Below, piece by piece: positions 55,072 to 64,000 of a DNA stretch of 64,000 nt. Source of the stretch: Nocardioides panzhihuensis (GTDB taxonomy: Bacteria > Actinomycetota > Actinomycetes > Propionibacteriales > Nocardioidaceae); contig NZ_JACBZR010000001.1 of NCBI RefSeq assembly GCF_013408335.1, forward strand, positions 3,635,501-3,699,500, given 5' to 3'. The notes below the pieces were generated by a model. That model was not told where the DNA came from. It saw only the letters and a program-made list of their open reading frames with translations, and ran no database searches. A program made the translations under genes and the position numbers. How positions within the stretch are numbered: the first letter of the stretch is position 1; each line of letters begins with the position of its first letter.

Positions 55072-56444
55072 GCCCGTCCACCATCACGTACGAACCGCGC
55101 CGGTCGGCGTACATCGCCCTGCTGGCGTGCTCGACTCTCGGCACCTTGTCGAGCACGATCATCAGTGCGCCGATCAACGTGATCGCCCACGCGATAGGGG
55201 CCTCTCCGCGCGGGATCGTCTTCGCGGTCAGCGCCTTCACCCTGGCGATGGTCGTCTTCGCACCCGTCTCGGGCTGGATGTGCCAGCGGTTCGGCTCCCG
55301 GCCGGTGCTCGCCGGATCGCTGCTCCTGATGGTGGCCGCGCAGGCTGGTGCGGCCTTCAGCCAAGGGCTCGCCTTCCTGGTCGTGATGCGTGCTCTGCAG
55401 GGGATCGCGTGCTCGGCGGTGCCGCCCGCGATCCAGCAGGTGCTCGGCCAGCATTGGGCCGGCGACCGAGCCCGGGTGATGGCGGGCTGGGCAGCGGCGA
55501 TCGGAGTCGGTCAGGCACTCGGTCCACCACTGGGTGGCCTGGTCGCCGACACGCTCGGCTGGCGCTGGGTGTTCCTCACCCACGCCTCGCTCAGCGCCGT
55601 GCTGCTGGTGCTGTGTCTGACCGTGGTGCCCGTTGTGCCCGCCACGGACGCACCGCTCCACGTCAGCGGCATGGTGACCCTCCTCATCGGGGTCGGCGCG
55701 CTCGTCGGTGCGGTGAGCTGGCTCGGACAGCACGGCGGGGTCGCGGTCGCGGTGGCGATGGCGGCGGTGGGCGTGCTCGCCCTGATCGGCCACACCCAGC
55801 TCGGCCGCACCAGCGTTGGACCGTTCGTCCCGCCCGGCCTCCTCACCGAGCGGAGGTTCGTCGCGAGCACCACGGCCGCCGCGACGGTGATGGGCTGTCT
55901 GGGAGTGGCGATCGTCGCGACTCCCCTGCACCTGGGCCGCGACCTCGGGCTGGGGCCCGGACACATCGGCATCACGATGCTCGCGCTGGCCCTCGCGATG
56001 ACGCTTGCGGCCCCGCTCTCCTCAAAGGCCACCGAACGCTTCACCGCGCGGCGCACCCTGCGCGGCGGGCTGGTGCTGCTCGCGCTCGGCCTGCTCGCGC
56101 TTCCCTTGGCCGCGACCGTCTCCGGATCCGGCACGGTCGTCGCGCTCACCGTGGCCGCGCTCGCACTGACCGGCTCGGCGATCGGGGTCGTGCAGGCGAC
56201 CTCGGCGCTCGGGCTGATGACGTCGCCGGCGGCAGCCGACGGCGTCGCGCTCGGGATCCACAACATGCTCCGCTTCACCGGCCTCGCCGTGGGCTACTCC
56301 TGGGTCGCGATCGCCTACCCGACCGGGAGCCTCTTCCTCGTCTACGGCGTCCCCGTCATCGCGGTGGCCCTGACCTGGGCGATGGCCGGACCCTCCGCCA
56401 CCCCTCGCCTCGCCACAGAAAGGGTGCTCCATGACCACCGCTGA
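55068..56444 (+). CDS. MFS transporter (DHA2/EmrB-like)
   Basis: A 458-residue membrane protein with 12-14 hydrophobic segments. The GWMCQRFGSRPVLAG loop between helices 2 and 3 is the MFS signature, and VMRALQGIACSAVPPAIQQ resembles the DHA2 drug-transporter branch. It overlaps the CoA-transferase beta gene by 4 bp and the next gene by 14 bp. In this operon it more likely moves a catabolic substrate than a drug. Confidence 0.85.
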   Translation: MSPSTITYEPRRSAYIALLACSTLGTLSSTIISAPINVIAHAIGASPRGIVFAVSAFTLAMVVFAPVSGWMCQRFGSRPVLAGSLLLMVAAQAGAAFSQGLAFLVVMRALQGIACSAVPPAIQQVLGQHWAGDRARVMAGWAAAIGVGQALGPPLGGLVADTLGWRWVFLTHASLSAVLLVLCLTVVPVVPATDAPLHVSGMVTLLIGVGALVGAVSWLGQHGGVAVAVAMAAVGVLALIGHTQLGRTSVGPFVPPGLLTERRFVASTTAAATVMGCLGVAIVATPLHLGRDLGLGPGHIGITMLALALAMTLAAPLSSKATERFTARRTLRGGLVLLALGLLALPLAATVSGSGTVVALTVAALALTGSAIGVVQATSALGLMTSPAAADGVALGIHNMLRFTGLAVGYSWVAIAYPTGSLFLVYGVPVIAVALTWAMAGPSATPRLATERVLHDHR

Positions 56445-57678
56445 CCCCACTTCCGGACCACTAGCCGGCCTGCGCGTGGTCGAGGTGTCCAGCTTCGTCG
56501 CCACGCCGCTGTGCGGCACGACCTTGGCACAGCTCGGTGCGGAGGTGATCCGCGTCGAGCCGCTCGAGGGTGCGCCGGACCGATCTCGCTGGCCACTCAG
56601 CGACAACGGTGCCAGCCTGTACTGGAACGGACTCAACCCCGGCAAGAAGGCCATCGCGGTCGACTGCACCCACCCGGAGGGCCGACAGCTGGTCTCGGAC
56701 CTCGTGGTCTCGGGCGGCCCCTCCGGCGGCATCGTGGTCACGAACACCGAACGCTGGTCGGACCTTGGGTACGCCGCGCTGCGCGCCCGCCGCGACGACG
56801 TCATCCACGTGCTCCTCACCGGACGCCACGACGGCGGGACGGCCGTCGACTACACCGTGCAGGCCGGCACCGGCTTCCCCCTCGTGACCGGCCCGGAGGA
56901 GCATGCTGCACCGGTGAACGGCGTGGTGCCGGCGTGGGACCTCGCGGCGGGACTCCACCTCGCGACCGGCCTGCTCGCCGCCGAGCGCCGGCGCGGGGTC
57001 ACCGGCGAGGGCGCCGAGGTGCGAGTCGCCCTGGAGGACGTCGCCCTCGCCGTCGCCGGCAACCTCGGCTACCTCGCCGAGGCGCAGCTGCGGCCGGCGA
57101 GCGAGCGGGGCTCGACCGGAAACCACGTCTATGGCACGTTCGGTCGCGACTTCGTCACCACGGACGGCGACCGTTTCATGCTGGTGGCCCTCACCCCACG
57201 GCAGTGGTCGGACCTGCTGGGCATGACCGGCCTCGCCGAGGCGGTGGCAGCGCTCGCTCGCGCGCTCGGTGCCGACTTCTCCGACGAGGGCGCGCGGTTC
57301 CGGCACCGCACCGTGCTCGGCGGTCTGATCGCCGCCTGGTTCGAGCAGCACGACACGGCGTACGTGACGCGGGCGCTGACGCGGACCCGGATCCTGTGGT
57401 CGCCCTACCGCAGCTTCCGCGATCTCGCCGCCGACGATGCCCGGATGCTGCGCGAGCACCCGTTGTTCTCGACGATCACCCAGCCCGGCGTCGGCGACCT
57501 GCTCGCCCCGGGCGCGCCCATCACCGTCGACGGCCACCGGAGCGCACCACGGCCGGCGCCTGCCGTCGGGCAGGACACCGGCGAGGTGCTCGCCGGCGCG
57601 CTCGGGCTGGCCACCGAGAGGCTGGACGACCTGCTCGCCCGCGGTGTCATCGGCGCCCGGGAGGTGGCGACGCGATGA
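56431..57678 (+). CDS. CaiB/BaiF-family (class III) CoA transferase
   Basis: A 415-residue class III CoA transferase, with LAGLRVVEVSSFVATPLCGTTLAQLGAEV at the N-terminus and the catalytic Asp in WDLAAGLHLATGLLAAE (about residue 170). The GKKAIAVDC segment replaces the more common GKxSVxLDL. Adjacent to a CitE-type lyase, it is a candidate itaconate- or mesaconate-type succinyl-CoA transferase. It starts within the last 14 bp of the MFS gene. Confidence 0.88.
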   Translation: MTTADPTSGPLAGLRVVEVSSFVATPLCGTTLAQLGAEVIRVEPLEGAPDRSRWPLSDNGASLYWNGLNPGKKAIAVDCTHPEGRQLVSDLVVSGGPSGGIVVTNTERWSDLGYAALRARRDDVIHVLLTGRHDGGTAVDYTVQAGTGFPLVTGPEEHAAPVNGVVPAWDLAAGLHLATGLLAAERRRGVTGEGAEVRVALEDVALAVAGNLGYLAEAQLRPASERGSTGNHVYGTFGRDFVTTDGDRFMLVALTPRQWSDLLGMTGLAEAVAALARALGADFSDEGARFRHRTVLGGLIAAWFEQHDTAYVTRALTRTRILWSPYRSFRDLAADDARMLREHPLFSTITQPGVGDLLAPGAPITVDGHRSAPRPAPAVGQDTGEVLAGALGLATERLDDLLARGVIGAREVATR

Positions 57679-58517
57679 GCACCGCCGAGATCGCCGGGAC
57701 GGCGCGCACCTGGCTGTTCGTTCCCGGGAACCGGCCGGAGCGGTTCGACAAGGCTGCCGCCGCCGGCCCCGACGTGGTGGTCCTCGACCTCGAGGACGCC
57801 GTCGCCCCGGCTCACAAGGACGCGGCCCGCGCCCACGTCACCGACTGGCTCCCGCAGGCAGACGTCACCGTCGCCGTGCGGATCAACGCCGCCGCCACCA
57901 TCTGGCACGATGCCGACCTCGCCGCGCTCGCCGCACTCGACGGACCGTCGCTGGTGATGCTGCCGAAGGCCGACAGCCCCGAGACCGTGGCGGCCGTCCT
58001 GGCCGCCCTCCCCGACGGCTCCGCCGTCGTCGCACTGGTCGAGACCGCTCTCGGCGTCGCGGGAGCCATCGACCTGGCCCGTTCCCCCGGAGTCGTACGC
58101 CTCGCCTTTGGGAGCTTCGACCTGGCCGCCGAGCTCGGCGTCGATCCCGACCACGCACCCGCCCTCGCGCCGGCGCGCGGGAAACTGGTGCTCGCCTCGG
58201 CCGTCGGCGAGCTGGCCGGCCCGATCGACGGCGTCACCGGCGACGTACGCGATCACGAGCGGCTGGCCGAAGACGTCACCGCGGCCGCGGCTCTCGGGTT
58301 CGCCGGCAAGCTCTGCATCCACCCCGGCCAGGTGGCTCCGGCCGCCGTGGCCTTGGCCCCCACCCCCGACGAGGTCGCCTGGGCCGAGCGCGTCCTGGCC
58401 GCCGCGACCGAGGACGGCGTCGCCCTCGTCGACGGCCGGATGGTCGACGCCCCCGTCGTCGCCCGCGCCCGCCGCATCATCTCCCTCAACCGACCCATTC
58501 CAGGAGCACCCAGATGA
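57675..58517 (+). CDS. HpcH/HpaI-family CoA-ester lyase (CitE-like; citramalyl-CoA lyase candidate)
   Basis: Cleaves a 3-hydroxyacyl-CoA diacid, such as citramalyl-CoA or malyl-CoA, in a retro-aldol step. The 280-residue TIM barrel has TWLFVPGNRPERFDKA (about residues 11-26), VVLDLEDAVAPAHKDAAR, the Mg ligands in ALVETALGV and AFGSFDLAAELG, and the LCIHPGQV loop. It is coupled by ATGA to genes on both sides. With the adjacent CoA transferase and MaoC hydratases it fits an itaconyl-CoA-style route to acetyl-CoA and pyruvate, but this is inference. Confidence 0.88.
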   Translation: MSTAEIAGTARTWLFVPGNRPERFDKAAAAGPDVVVLDLEDAVAPAHKDAARAHVTDWLPQADVTVAVRINAAATIWHDADLAALAALDGPSLVMLPKADSPETVAAVLAALPDGSAVVALVETALGVAGAIDLARSPGVVRLAFGSFDLAAELGVDPDHAPALAPARGKLVLASAVGELAGPIDGVTGDVRDHERLAEDVTAAAALGFAGKLCIHPGQVAPAAVALAPTPDEVAWAERVLAAATEDGVALVDGRMVDAPVVARARRIISLNRPIPGAPR

Positions 58518-59674
58518 CCAGTCTGACACCCGACGAGCAGGACATGGTCCGGCTCGTGGCCGACTTCGTCGACGAGCGCGTACGCCCCCGGGTGCGCGAG
58601 TTCGAGGCCGACGACATCTACCCCGAGGAGCTCATCGAGGAGATGAAGAAGCTCGGCTTCTTCGGTCTCCTGGTGCCCGCCGAGCGCGGCGGCGTCGACG
58701 TGAGCACAGCCTGCTTCGCACGGGTGACCGAGGAGCTCGCCCGTGGCTGGATGAGCCTGGCCGGCGCGATCGGCGGACACTCCGTGATCAGCTATCTGAT
58801 CCGCCACTTCGGGACGCCGGAGCAGCAGGAGTCCTACCTGCCCCGGATGGCCGACGGCAGCCTGCGCGCCACGATGGCGCTGACCGAGCCGTCCGGCGGC
58901 AGCGACCTGCAGGGCATGCGTACGTTCGCGGACAACGATGGCGACGAGCTGGTCATCACCGGCTCGAAGACCTGGATCTCCAACGCCCAGCACGCCTGCC
59001 TGATCGGGCTGCTCTGCGTCACCGACCGCTCCGCCTCGCCCGCGCACCGGGGCATGAGCGTGGTACTGGTCGAGCCCGGCGACGGGCTCACCGTCTCGGG
59101 CAAGATCCCCAAGCTCGGCTACCGCGGCGTCGAGGCCTGCGAGCTCACCTTCGACAAGATGCGGGTGCCCGCGACCGCGGTGCTCGGCGGCACACCGCAC
59201 CTCGGCTGGGGCCACATGATGCGCGGCCTCGAGGTCGGCCGGATCCAGGTGGCGGCTCGCGCCGTCGGCGTCGGCCAGGCCGCGCTCGATGACGCGGTCT
59301 CCTACGCCCAGACCCGGGAGAGCTTCGGCAAGCCGATCTGGAAGCACCAGTCGGTCGGCAACCTGCTCGCCGACATGGGCACCAAGATGCGCGCCGCCCG
59401 GCTGATGACCCTCGACGCGGCCGAGCGGCTCGACGCCGGCGACCGCGCCGACATGGAGGCCGGGATGGCCAAGCTCTTCGCCTCGGAGGCGGCGATGCAG
59501 GTCGCCCTCGACGCGGTGCGGGTGCACGGCGGCTACGGCTACTCGAAGGAGTACGACGTGGAGCGCTACTTCCGCGACGCCCCGCTGATGATCGTCGGCG
59601 AGGGCACCAACGAGATCCAGCGCAACGTGATCGCCGCCCAGCTGGTGGCGCGCGACCAGAAGGGAAAGAACTGA
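58514..59674 (+). CDS. Acyl-CoA dehydrogenase
   Basis: A 386-residue acyl-CoA dehydrogenase with FAD segments [13 protein letters not shown] and [11 protein letters not shown] and the catalytic Glu in [11 protein letters not shown]. The segment [12 protein letters not shown] precedes the substrate pocket. It resembles PA0879-type and FadE-type dehydrogenases for branched or diacid CoA esters. It is coupled to the lyase gene by ATGA and followed after 1 bp by the SDR gene. Confidence 0.92.
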   Translation: MTSLTPDEQDMVRLVADFVDERVRPRVREFEADDIYPEELIEEMKKLGFFGLLVPAERGGVDVSTACFARVTEELARGWMSLAGAIGGHSVISYLIRHFGTPEQQESYLPRMADGSLRATMALTEPSGGSDLQGMRTFADNDGDELVITGSKTWISNAQHACLIGLLCVTDRSASPAHRGMSVVLVEPGDGLTVSGKIPKLGYRGVEACELTFDKMRVPATAVLGGTPHLGWGHMMRGLEVGRIQVAARAVGVGQAALDDAVSYAQTRESFGKPIWKHQSVGNLLADMGTKMRAARLMTLDAAERLDAGDRADMEAGMAKLFASEAAMQVALDAVRVHGGYGYSKEYDVERYFRDAPLMIVGEGTNEIQRNVIAAQLVARDQKGKN

Positions 59675-59675
59675 C

Positions 59676-60413
59676 ATGGCACTTCTCGAGAACCGGACCG
59701 CGGTCATCACCGGTGGAGCGCAGGGCATCGGATTCGCCGTCGCCGAGCGCTTCGTGGCGGAGGGTGCCCGGGTCGTGATCGCCGATCTCGACGGCGCCGC
59801 AGCCGAGGCCGCGGCGAAGAAGCTGGGCCAGGACATGGCCACAGGCGTGGCCTGTGACGTGGTCAGCGCCGAGGACGTCGAGCGCGCTCTGGAGACCGCG
59901 GTCGCGACGTACGGCTCGCTCGACATCGTCGTCAACAACGCCGGCATCACCCGTGACGCGACGATGCGGAAGATGACCGAGGACCAGTTCGACCAGGTGA
60001 TCGCCGTGCACCTCAAGGGCTGCTGGCACGGCACCCGGCTGGCCGCCGCCCGGATGCGTGAGCAGAAGTCCGGCGCGATCGTGAACATCTCCTCGATCTC
60101 CGGCAAGGTCGGCATGGTCGGGCAGACCAACTACTCGGCTGCGAAGGCCGGCATCGTCGGCCTCACCAAGGCCGCGGCCAAGGAGATGGCCCACCACGGG
60201 GTCCGGGTCAACGCGATCCAGCCCGGGCTGATCCGCTCCGCCATGACCGAGGCGATGCCGCAGCGGATCTGGGACGAGAAGTTGGCCGAGATCCCGATGG
60301 GTCGCGCCGGTGAGCCGGCCGAGGTCGCGAACGTCGCACTCTTCTACGCCTCCTCGCTCTCCTCGTACATGACCGGGACGGTCGCCGAGGTGACCGGCGG
60401 AAGGTTCATGTGA
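59676..60413 (+). CDS. SDR-family 3-oxoacyl reductase/3-hydroxyacyl-CoA dehydrogenase (FabG-like)
   Basis: A 245-residue short-chain dehydrogenase with [13 protein letters not shown] (residues 11-23), [14 protein letters not shown] (about 88-101), the Ser in [10 protein letters not shown], and Y-x3-K in NYSAAKAG. It is FabG-like, but its place in a catabolic operon suggests that it oxidises a 3-hydroxyacyl-CoA before thiolysis. Its stop overlaps the next start by 4 bp. Confidence 0.9.
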   Translation: MALLENRTAVITGGAQGIGFAVAERFVAEGARVVIADLDGAAAEAAAKKLGQDMATGVACDVVSAEDVERALETAVATYGSLDIVVNNAGITRDATMRKMTEDQFDQVIAVHLKGCWHGTRLAAARMREQKSGAIVNISSISGKVGMVGQTNYSAAKAGIVGLTKAAAKEMAHHGVRVNAIQPGLIRSAMTEAMPQRIWDEKLAEIPMGRAGEPAEVANVALFYASSLSSYMTGTVAEVTGGRFM

Positions 60414-61291
60414 CCTGGCGGCCGCGGCGGGTGACGTCGGTCGAGGCCCTCGACGCGGGGCCGGTCGCCGCGCTCGGCGCTCTCCTCGACAGCGGCGCTC
60501 CGGTGCCCGCTGCCGGGGACGTGCTCCCGCCGCTGTGGCACTGGGTGGCGCTGCCGCGCTGGCCGGTGTCGTCGGTCGTCGGCGTCGACGGCCACCCGCG
60601 CCGCGGCGACTTCCTGCCACCTATCGACCTGCCCCGGCGGATGTTCGCCGGTGGTGAGGTGACCTTCCACAGCGACCTCCGGGTCGGCACCGAGGTCGTC
60701 CGCGAGTCCGAGGTGGTCTCGGTCGAGGAGAAGGAGGGCCGCAGCGGCCGGCTGGCGGTCGTGACGGTCCACACCCGGCTCGTCGACGCCGACCGGGACG
60801 AGCTGCTCGTGATGGAGCGGCAGGACCTGATCTACCGCGATGCCGCGCCGACGCCGGCATCGTTCCCGGACCCCGAGCCCGCCTCGGCGACCGCACCGAC
60901 AGGCCCGCCGCTCGTGGCCGAGGACGACGGCTGGCGGTTCGTCACCGACCCGACCCTGCTCATGCGGTTCAGCGCGGCGACCGCCAACCCGCACCGGATC
61001 CACTACGACTGGCCCTACGCCACCCGGGTCGAGGGCTATCCCGGGCTGGTCGTGCACGGCCCGCTCTCGACCCTGGTGCTCGCCGAGGCCCTTCGCCTGG
61101 CCCACCCCGATCGCGTCGTACGCCGCCTGCGGCACCGCAACACCGCGCCGCTGTTCTGCGGAGACCGTGCCCACGTGGCCGTCGACCACCCCGCTCCCGA
61201 CACCGCCCATGACACTGCCGAGGTCGCGCTGCGGCGCCCCGACGGCACCGCTCTGGCCGGCCTGACGGCCGAGCTGTCCACCCACCCCTGA
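60410..61291 (+). CDS. Double-hotdog MaoC/HTD2-like hydratase (mesaconyl-CoA hydratase type)
   Basis: A 293-residue protein of two hotdog domains. The N-terminal half has the FAS1-type dehydratase sequence [21 protein letters not shown] (about residues 70-90). The C-terminal half has an R-specific hydratase motif, [18 protein letters not shown] (about 186-203), with the catalytic Asn-x4-His replacing Asp-x4-His. Mesaconyl-C4-CoA and itaconyl-CoA hydratases have this layout. The start is GTG at 60410. Confidence 0.82.
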   Translation: MTWRPRRVTSVEALDAGPVAALGALLDSGAPVPAAGDVLPPLWHWVALPRWPVSSVVGVDGHPRRGDFLPPIDLPRRMFAGGEVTFHSDLRVGTEVVRESEVVSVEEKEGRSGRLAVVTVHTRLVDADRDELLVMERQDLIYRDAAPTPASFPDPEPASATAPTGPPLVAEDDGWRFVTDPTLLMRFSAATANPHRIHYDWPYATRVEGYPGLVVHGPLSTLVLAEALRLAHPDRVVRRLRHRNTAPLFCGDRAHVAVDHPAPDTAHDTAEVALRRPDGTALAGLTAELSTHP

Positions 61292-61304
61292 AAGGCACCC
61301 AACC

Positions 61305-62527
<1,223 letters not shown>

Positions 62528-62528
<1 letters not shown>

Positions 62529-62980
62529 TGCGTACGTTCACCTCGATCACGGCGATCGAGGCCGTTGTCGGCGAGGACCTCGGCACCACCGACTGGGTTC
62601 CGATCACTCAGGATCGCGTGGACCGCTTCGCGGAGATCACCGGCGACCACCAGTGGATCCATGTCGACGTCGAGCGTGCCGCAGCCTCGTCCTTCGGCGG
62701 GACCATCGCCCACGGCTATCTCACCCTGTCGATGCTCCCTGCCTTCGCCGCCGAGCTCTACACGATCGATACCGGCTCCGCACGGCTCAACTACGGCCTC
62801 GAGAAGGCGCGGTTCCCCGCGCCGCTCAGGGTCGGCTCGAAGATCCGGGCCACGCCGCGGATCAAGGAAGTCCGGACGGTCGAGGCCGGCACCCAGCTCT
62901 TGGTCGCCTGGACGGTCGAGGCCGAGGGCGCCGAGCGCCCGGTCTGTGTCGCGGAGACCATCACGCTGATCCTTCCCTGA
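62528..62980 (+). CDS. MaoC-family (R)-specific enoyl-CoA hydratase
   Basis: A 150-residue single hotdog protein with the hydratase-2 motif FAEITGDHQWIHVD, in which D40 and H45 are the catalytic pair, followed by the FGGTIAHGYLTLSMLP loop. It hydrates a trans-2-enoyl-CoA. ATG at 62528 (TGATG with the thiolase). It is the last gene of the operon, before a hairpin at 63004-63034. Confidence 0.9.
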
Positions 62981-63003
62981 TCCCTCACGAACGCCGCCGA
63001 TCC

Positions 63004-63034
63004 GCCGCCGATCCTGCATCGGGTGATCGGCGGC
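63004..63034 (+). terminator. Terminator hairpin after the acyl-CoA operon
   Basis: GCCGCCGATC and GATCGGCGGC form perfect 10-bp arms around an 11-nt loop, 24 bp after the MaoC stop. A short T-rich stretch lies further downstream. Probably ends the 53342-62980 transcript. Confidence 0.65.
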
Positions 63035-63065
63035 TTCGGCATGCCCGCGACTTCATTTGGCTCAT

Positions 63066-63075
63066 TTTCGATATC
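63066..63075. promoter_or_regulatory. Shared element TTTCGATATC, copy 2
   Basis: Identical to the element at 53209-53218, again upstream of a plus-strand catabolic gene. CAACATTTGGTGTTG (63084-63098), a 5-5-5 palindrome, follows closely. Confidence 0.35.
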
Positions 63076-63094
63076 AATGCCATCAACATTTGGT

Positions 63095-63140
63095 GTTGGA
63101 CGTGCAATGGCCCGGGTTCTTAGTGTGAACGCGGTCACAC
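63095..63140 (+). promoter_or_regulatory. Promoter TTGGAC-TAGTGT with CRP-type site TGTGAACGCGGTCACA
   Basis: TTGGAC (63096-63101) and TAGTGT (63121-63126) form a plausible promoter, spaced 19 bp. Overlapping the -10 is GTGTGA-ACGCGG-TCACAC (63123-63140), which contains the TGTGA-N6-TCACA consensus of CRP/GlxR-type regulators. A protein there would block or modify initiation. It lies 48 bp before the transporter ATG. Confidence 0.6.
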
Positions 63141-63187
63141 CGCATGCCGGTGCGTGACGACACACAATCCCCGGAGGAGCAGTCCCC

Positions 63188-64000
63188 ATGACCCAGTCAA
63201 CGCGCGTCCCCGACGAACGGATGGCCCGCAAGGCGGGCATCGCCGCCTTCGTCGGCACCACGATCGAGTGGTACGACTTCTACATCTACGGCACCGCGTC
63301 CGCCCTGGTCTTCGGACCGCTGTTCTTCAGCAACGCCGAGCCCGCCGTCGCCACCCTGCTCTCGTTCGCGACCTTCGCCGTCGGGTTCCTCACCCGGCCC
63401 CTCGGCGGCGTGGTCTTCGGTCACCTCGGTGACCGGATCGGCCGCAAGCGCTCCCTGATCCTGACTCTGCTTCTCATGGGCGTCACCACGGTAGGTGTCG
63501 GTCTGCTCCCGACGCACGCGGCCATCGGCGCCGCCGCGCCGGTTCTGCTGATCGTATTTCGACTGCTGCAGGGTCTCGCTGTCGGTGGCGAGTGGGGCGG
63601 CGCGGTGCTGATCGCGACCGAGCACACCAGAGCCGACCGCGGCTTCCTGTTCGGGGCGTTCGCCCAGCAAGGCTCTCCTGCCGGCCGGATCCTGGCCACC
63701 CTCAGCTTCCTCGCCGTGACCGGCCTGCTTCCCGACGAAGCCCTTCTCGAGTGGGCCTGGCGACTGCCGTTCCTGGCCTCCGCCGCGCTGGTGGTGGTCG
63801 GGCTCGTGATCAGGCTCAGTCTCGAGGAGTCCCCGGCGATGAAGGACCTCCAGGAGAGCGACCAGATCGTCCGTGTTCCGGTGATCGAGCTGTTCCGCAA
63901 CAACTCCCGGGAGCTGACCCTCGGCGTCTTCGGCATCCTGTGCGTCTTCGTCGTGGTCTACGCACGCGACACCTTCGCGCTCTCCTGGGCAACGACCTAC
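63188..64000 (+). CDS. MFS transporter, metabolite:proton symporter (MHS) family, 3' end outside window
   Basis: The first 271 residues of a transporter. The family signature TTIEWYDFYIYGTASALVF (about residues 26-44) and the RPLGGVVFGHLGDRIGRKRSL loop (about 71-91) place it in the MHS group (ShiA/ProP/KgtP-like), which imports organic acids and osmolytes. LQGLAVGGEWGGAVLIATEH follows in helix 5. ATG at 63188 has GGAGGAG 9-14 nt upstream. Its partner enzymes may be the preceding acyl-CoA operon, but it has its own promoter. Confidence 0.9.
   Translation, partial: MTQSTRVPDERMARKAGIAAFVGTTIEWYDFYIYGTASALVFGPLFFSNAEPAVATLLSFATFAVGFLTRPLGGVVFGHLGDRIGRKRSLILTLLLMGVTTVGVGLLPTHAAIGAAAPVLLIVFRLLQGLAVGGEWGGAVLIATEHTRADRGFLFGAFAQQGSPAGRILATLSFLAVTGLLPDEALLEWAWRLPFLASAALVVVGLVIRLSLEESPAMKDLQESDQIVRVPVIELFRNNSRELTLGVFGILCVFVVVYARDTFALSWATTY

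Noticed and set aside
58253-60130. Minus-strand open frame of 625 codons opposite the lyase, dehydrogenase and SDR genes
   Set aside because: Crosses three well-supported plus-strand genes and has no motifs.

Overview
The window is high-GC actinobacterial DNA with dense operons and many 1-4 bp ATGA or TGATG stop/start overlaps. I favour a Nocardioides-like member of the Nocardioidaceae. The reasons are dispersed GGTCGAGCTTGTCGAGACC repeats, a DUF222/HNH gene of the kind that is multicopy in such genomes, and fused cobalamin genes. This placement is inference; there is no rRNA gene to test it. I saw no tRNA, rRNA, CRISPR array, prophage or complete IS element.

Layout. (1) 1-4.7 kb: the end of a cobalamin operon (cobIJ, cut by the window edge, and a cobG-cobH fusion) behind a clear cobalamin riboswitch, then an orphan branched-chain-type binding lipoprotein and a TauE-type exporter. 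(2) 4.7-28.3 kb: a sugar-acid and pectin catabolism block. It holds the glucarate route (GudD, KdgD, semialdehyde dehydrogenase), a DUF222/HNH gene flanked by repeats, a TctCBA transporter with a universal stress protein and a second glucarate-dehydratase-like enzyme, a TRAP transporter with uronate dehydrogenase and an unrecognised protein, a secreted pectate lyase, a GntR regulator, L-talarate/galactarate dehydratase and two hydroxyacid dehydrogenases. Together these can cut pectate, import uronates or aldarates, oxidise them to aldarates and convert those to 2-oxoglutarate. Steps for unsaturated oligogalacturonides are not visible. (3) 28.3-31.2 kb: a TetR regulator divergent from an MMPL exporter. 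(4) 31.3-36.4 kb: the arabinose genes araA, araD, araB and a LacI regulator. (5) 36.8-40 kb: a TIGR01777-type epimerase and two convergent, overlapping LysR genes.

(6) 40-64 kb: a large acyl-CoA catabolism island. A minus-strand operon (SDR, thiolase, acyl-CoA ligase, enoyl-CoA hydratase, acyl-CoA dehydrogenase, nitronate-monooxygenase-like protein, MFS) is followed by a second minus-strand set (enoyl-CoA hydratase, acyl-CoA dehydrogenase, CaiB-type CoA transferase) with a divergent LysR. A TesB thioesterase is divergent from a tightly coupled plus-strand operon: two-subunit CoA transferase, MFS, CaiB-type transferase, CitE-type lyase, acyl-CoA dehydrogenase, SDR, two MaoC-type hydratases and a thiolase. 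A metabolite:proton symporter gene runs off the right edge. Family content recalls both late steroid-ring degradation (IpdAB, IpdC and FadD3 types) and itaconyl-CoA degradation (CoA transferase, hydratase, citramalyl-CoA lyase), but the substrate cannot be read from sequence.

Most notable non-coding signals: one repeat family sitting inside two unrelated genes and also in a tandem array; an 18-bp box, GGCTTGGACNNGNATCGC, shared by three sugar-acid promoters; a 90-bp inverted repeat downstream of the HNH gene; and well-formed operators for GntR, TetR, LacI and CRP-type regulators.
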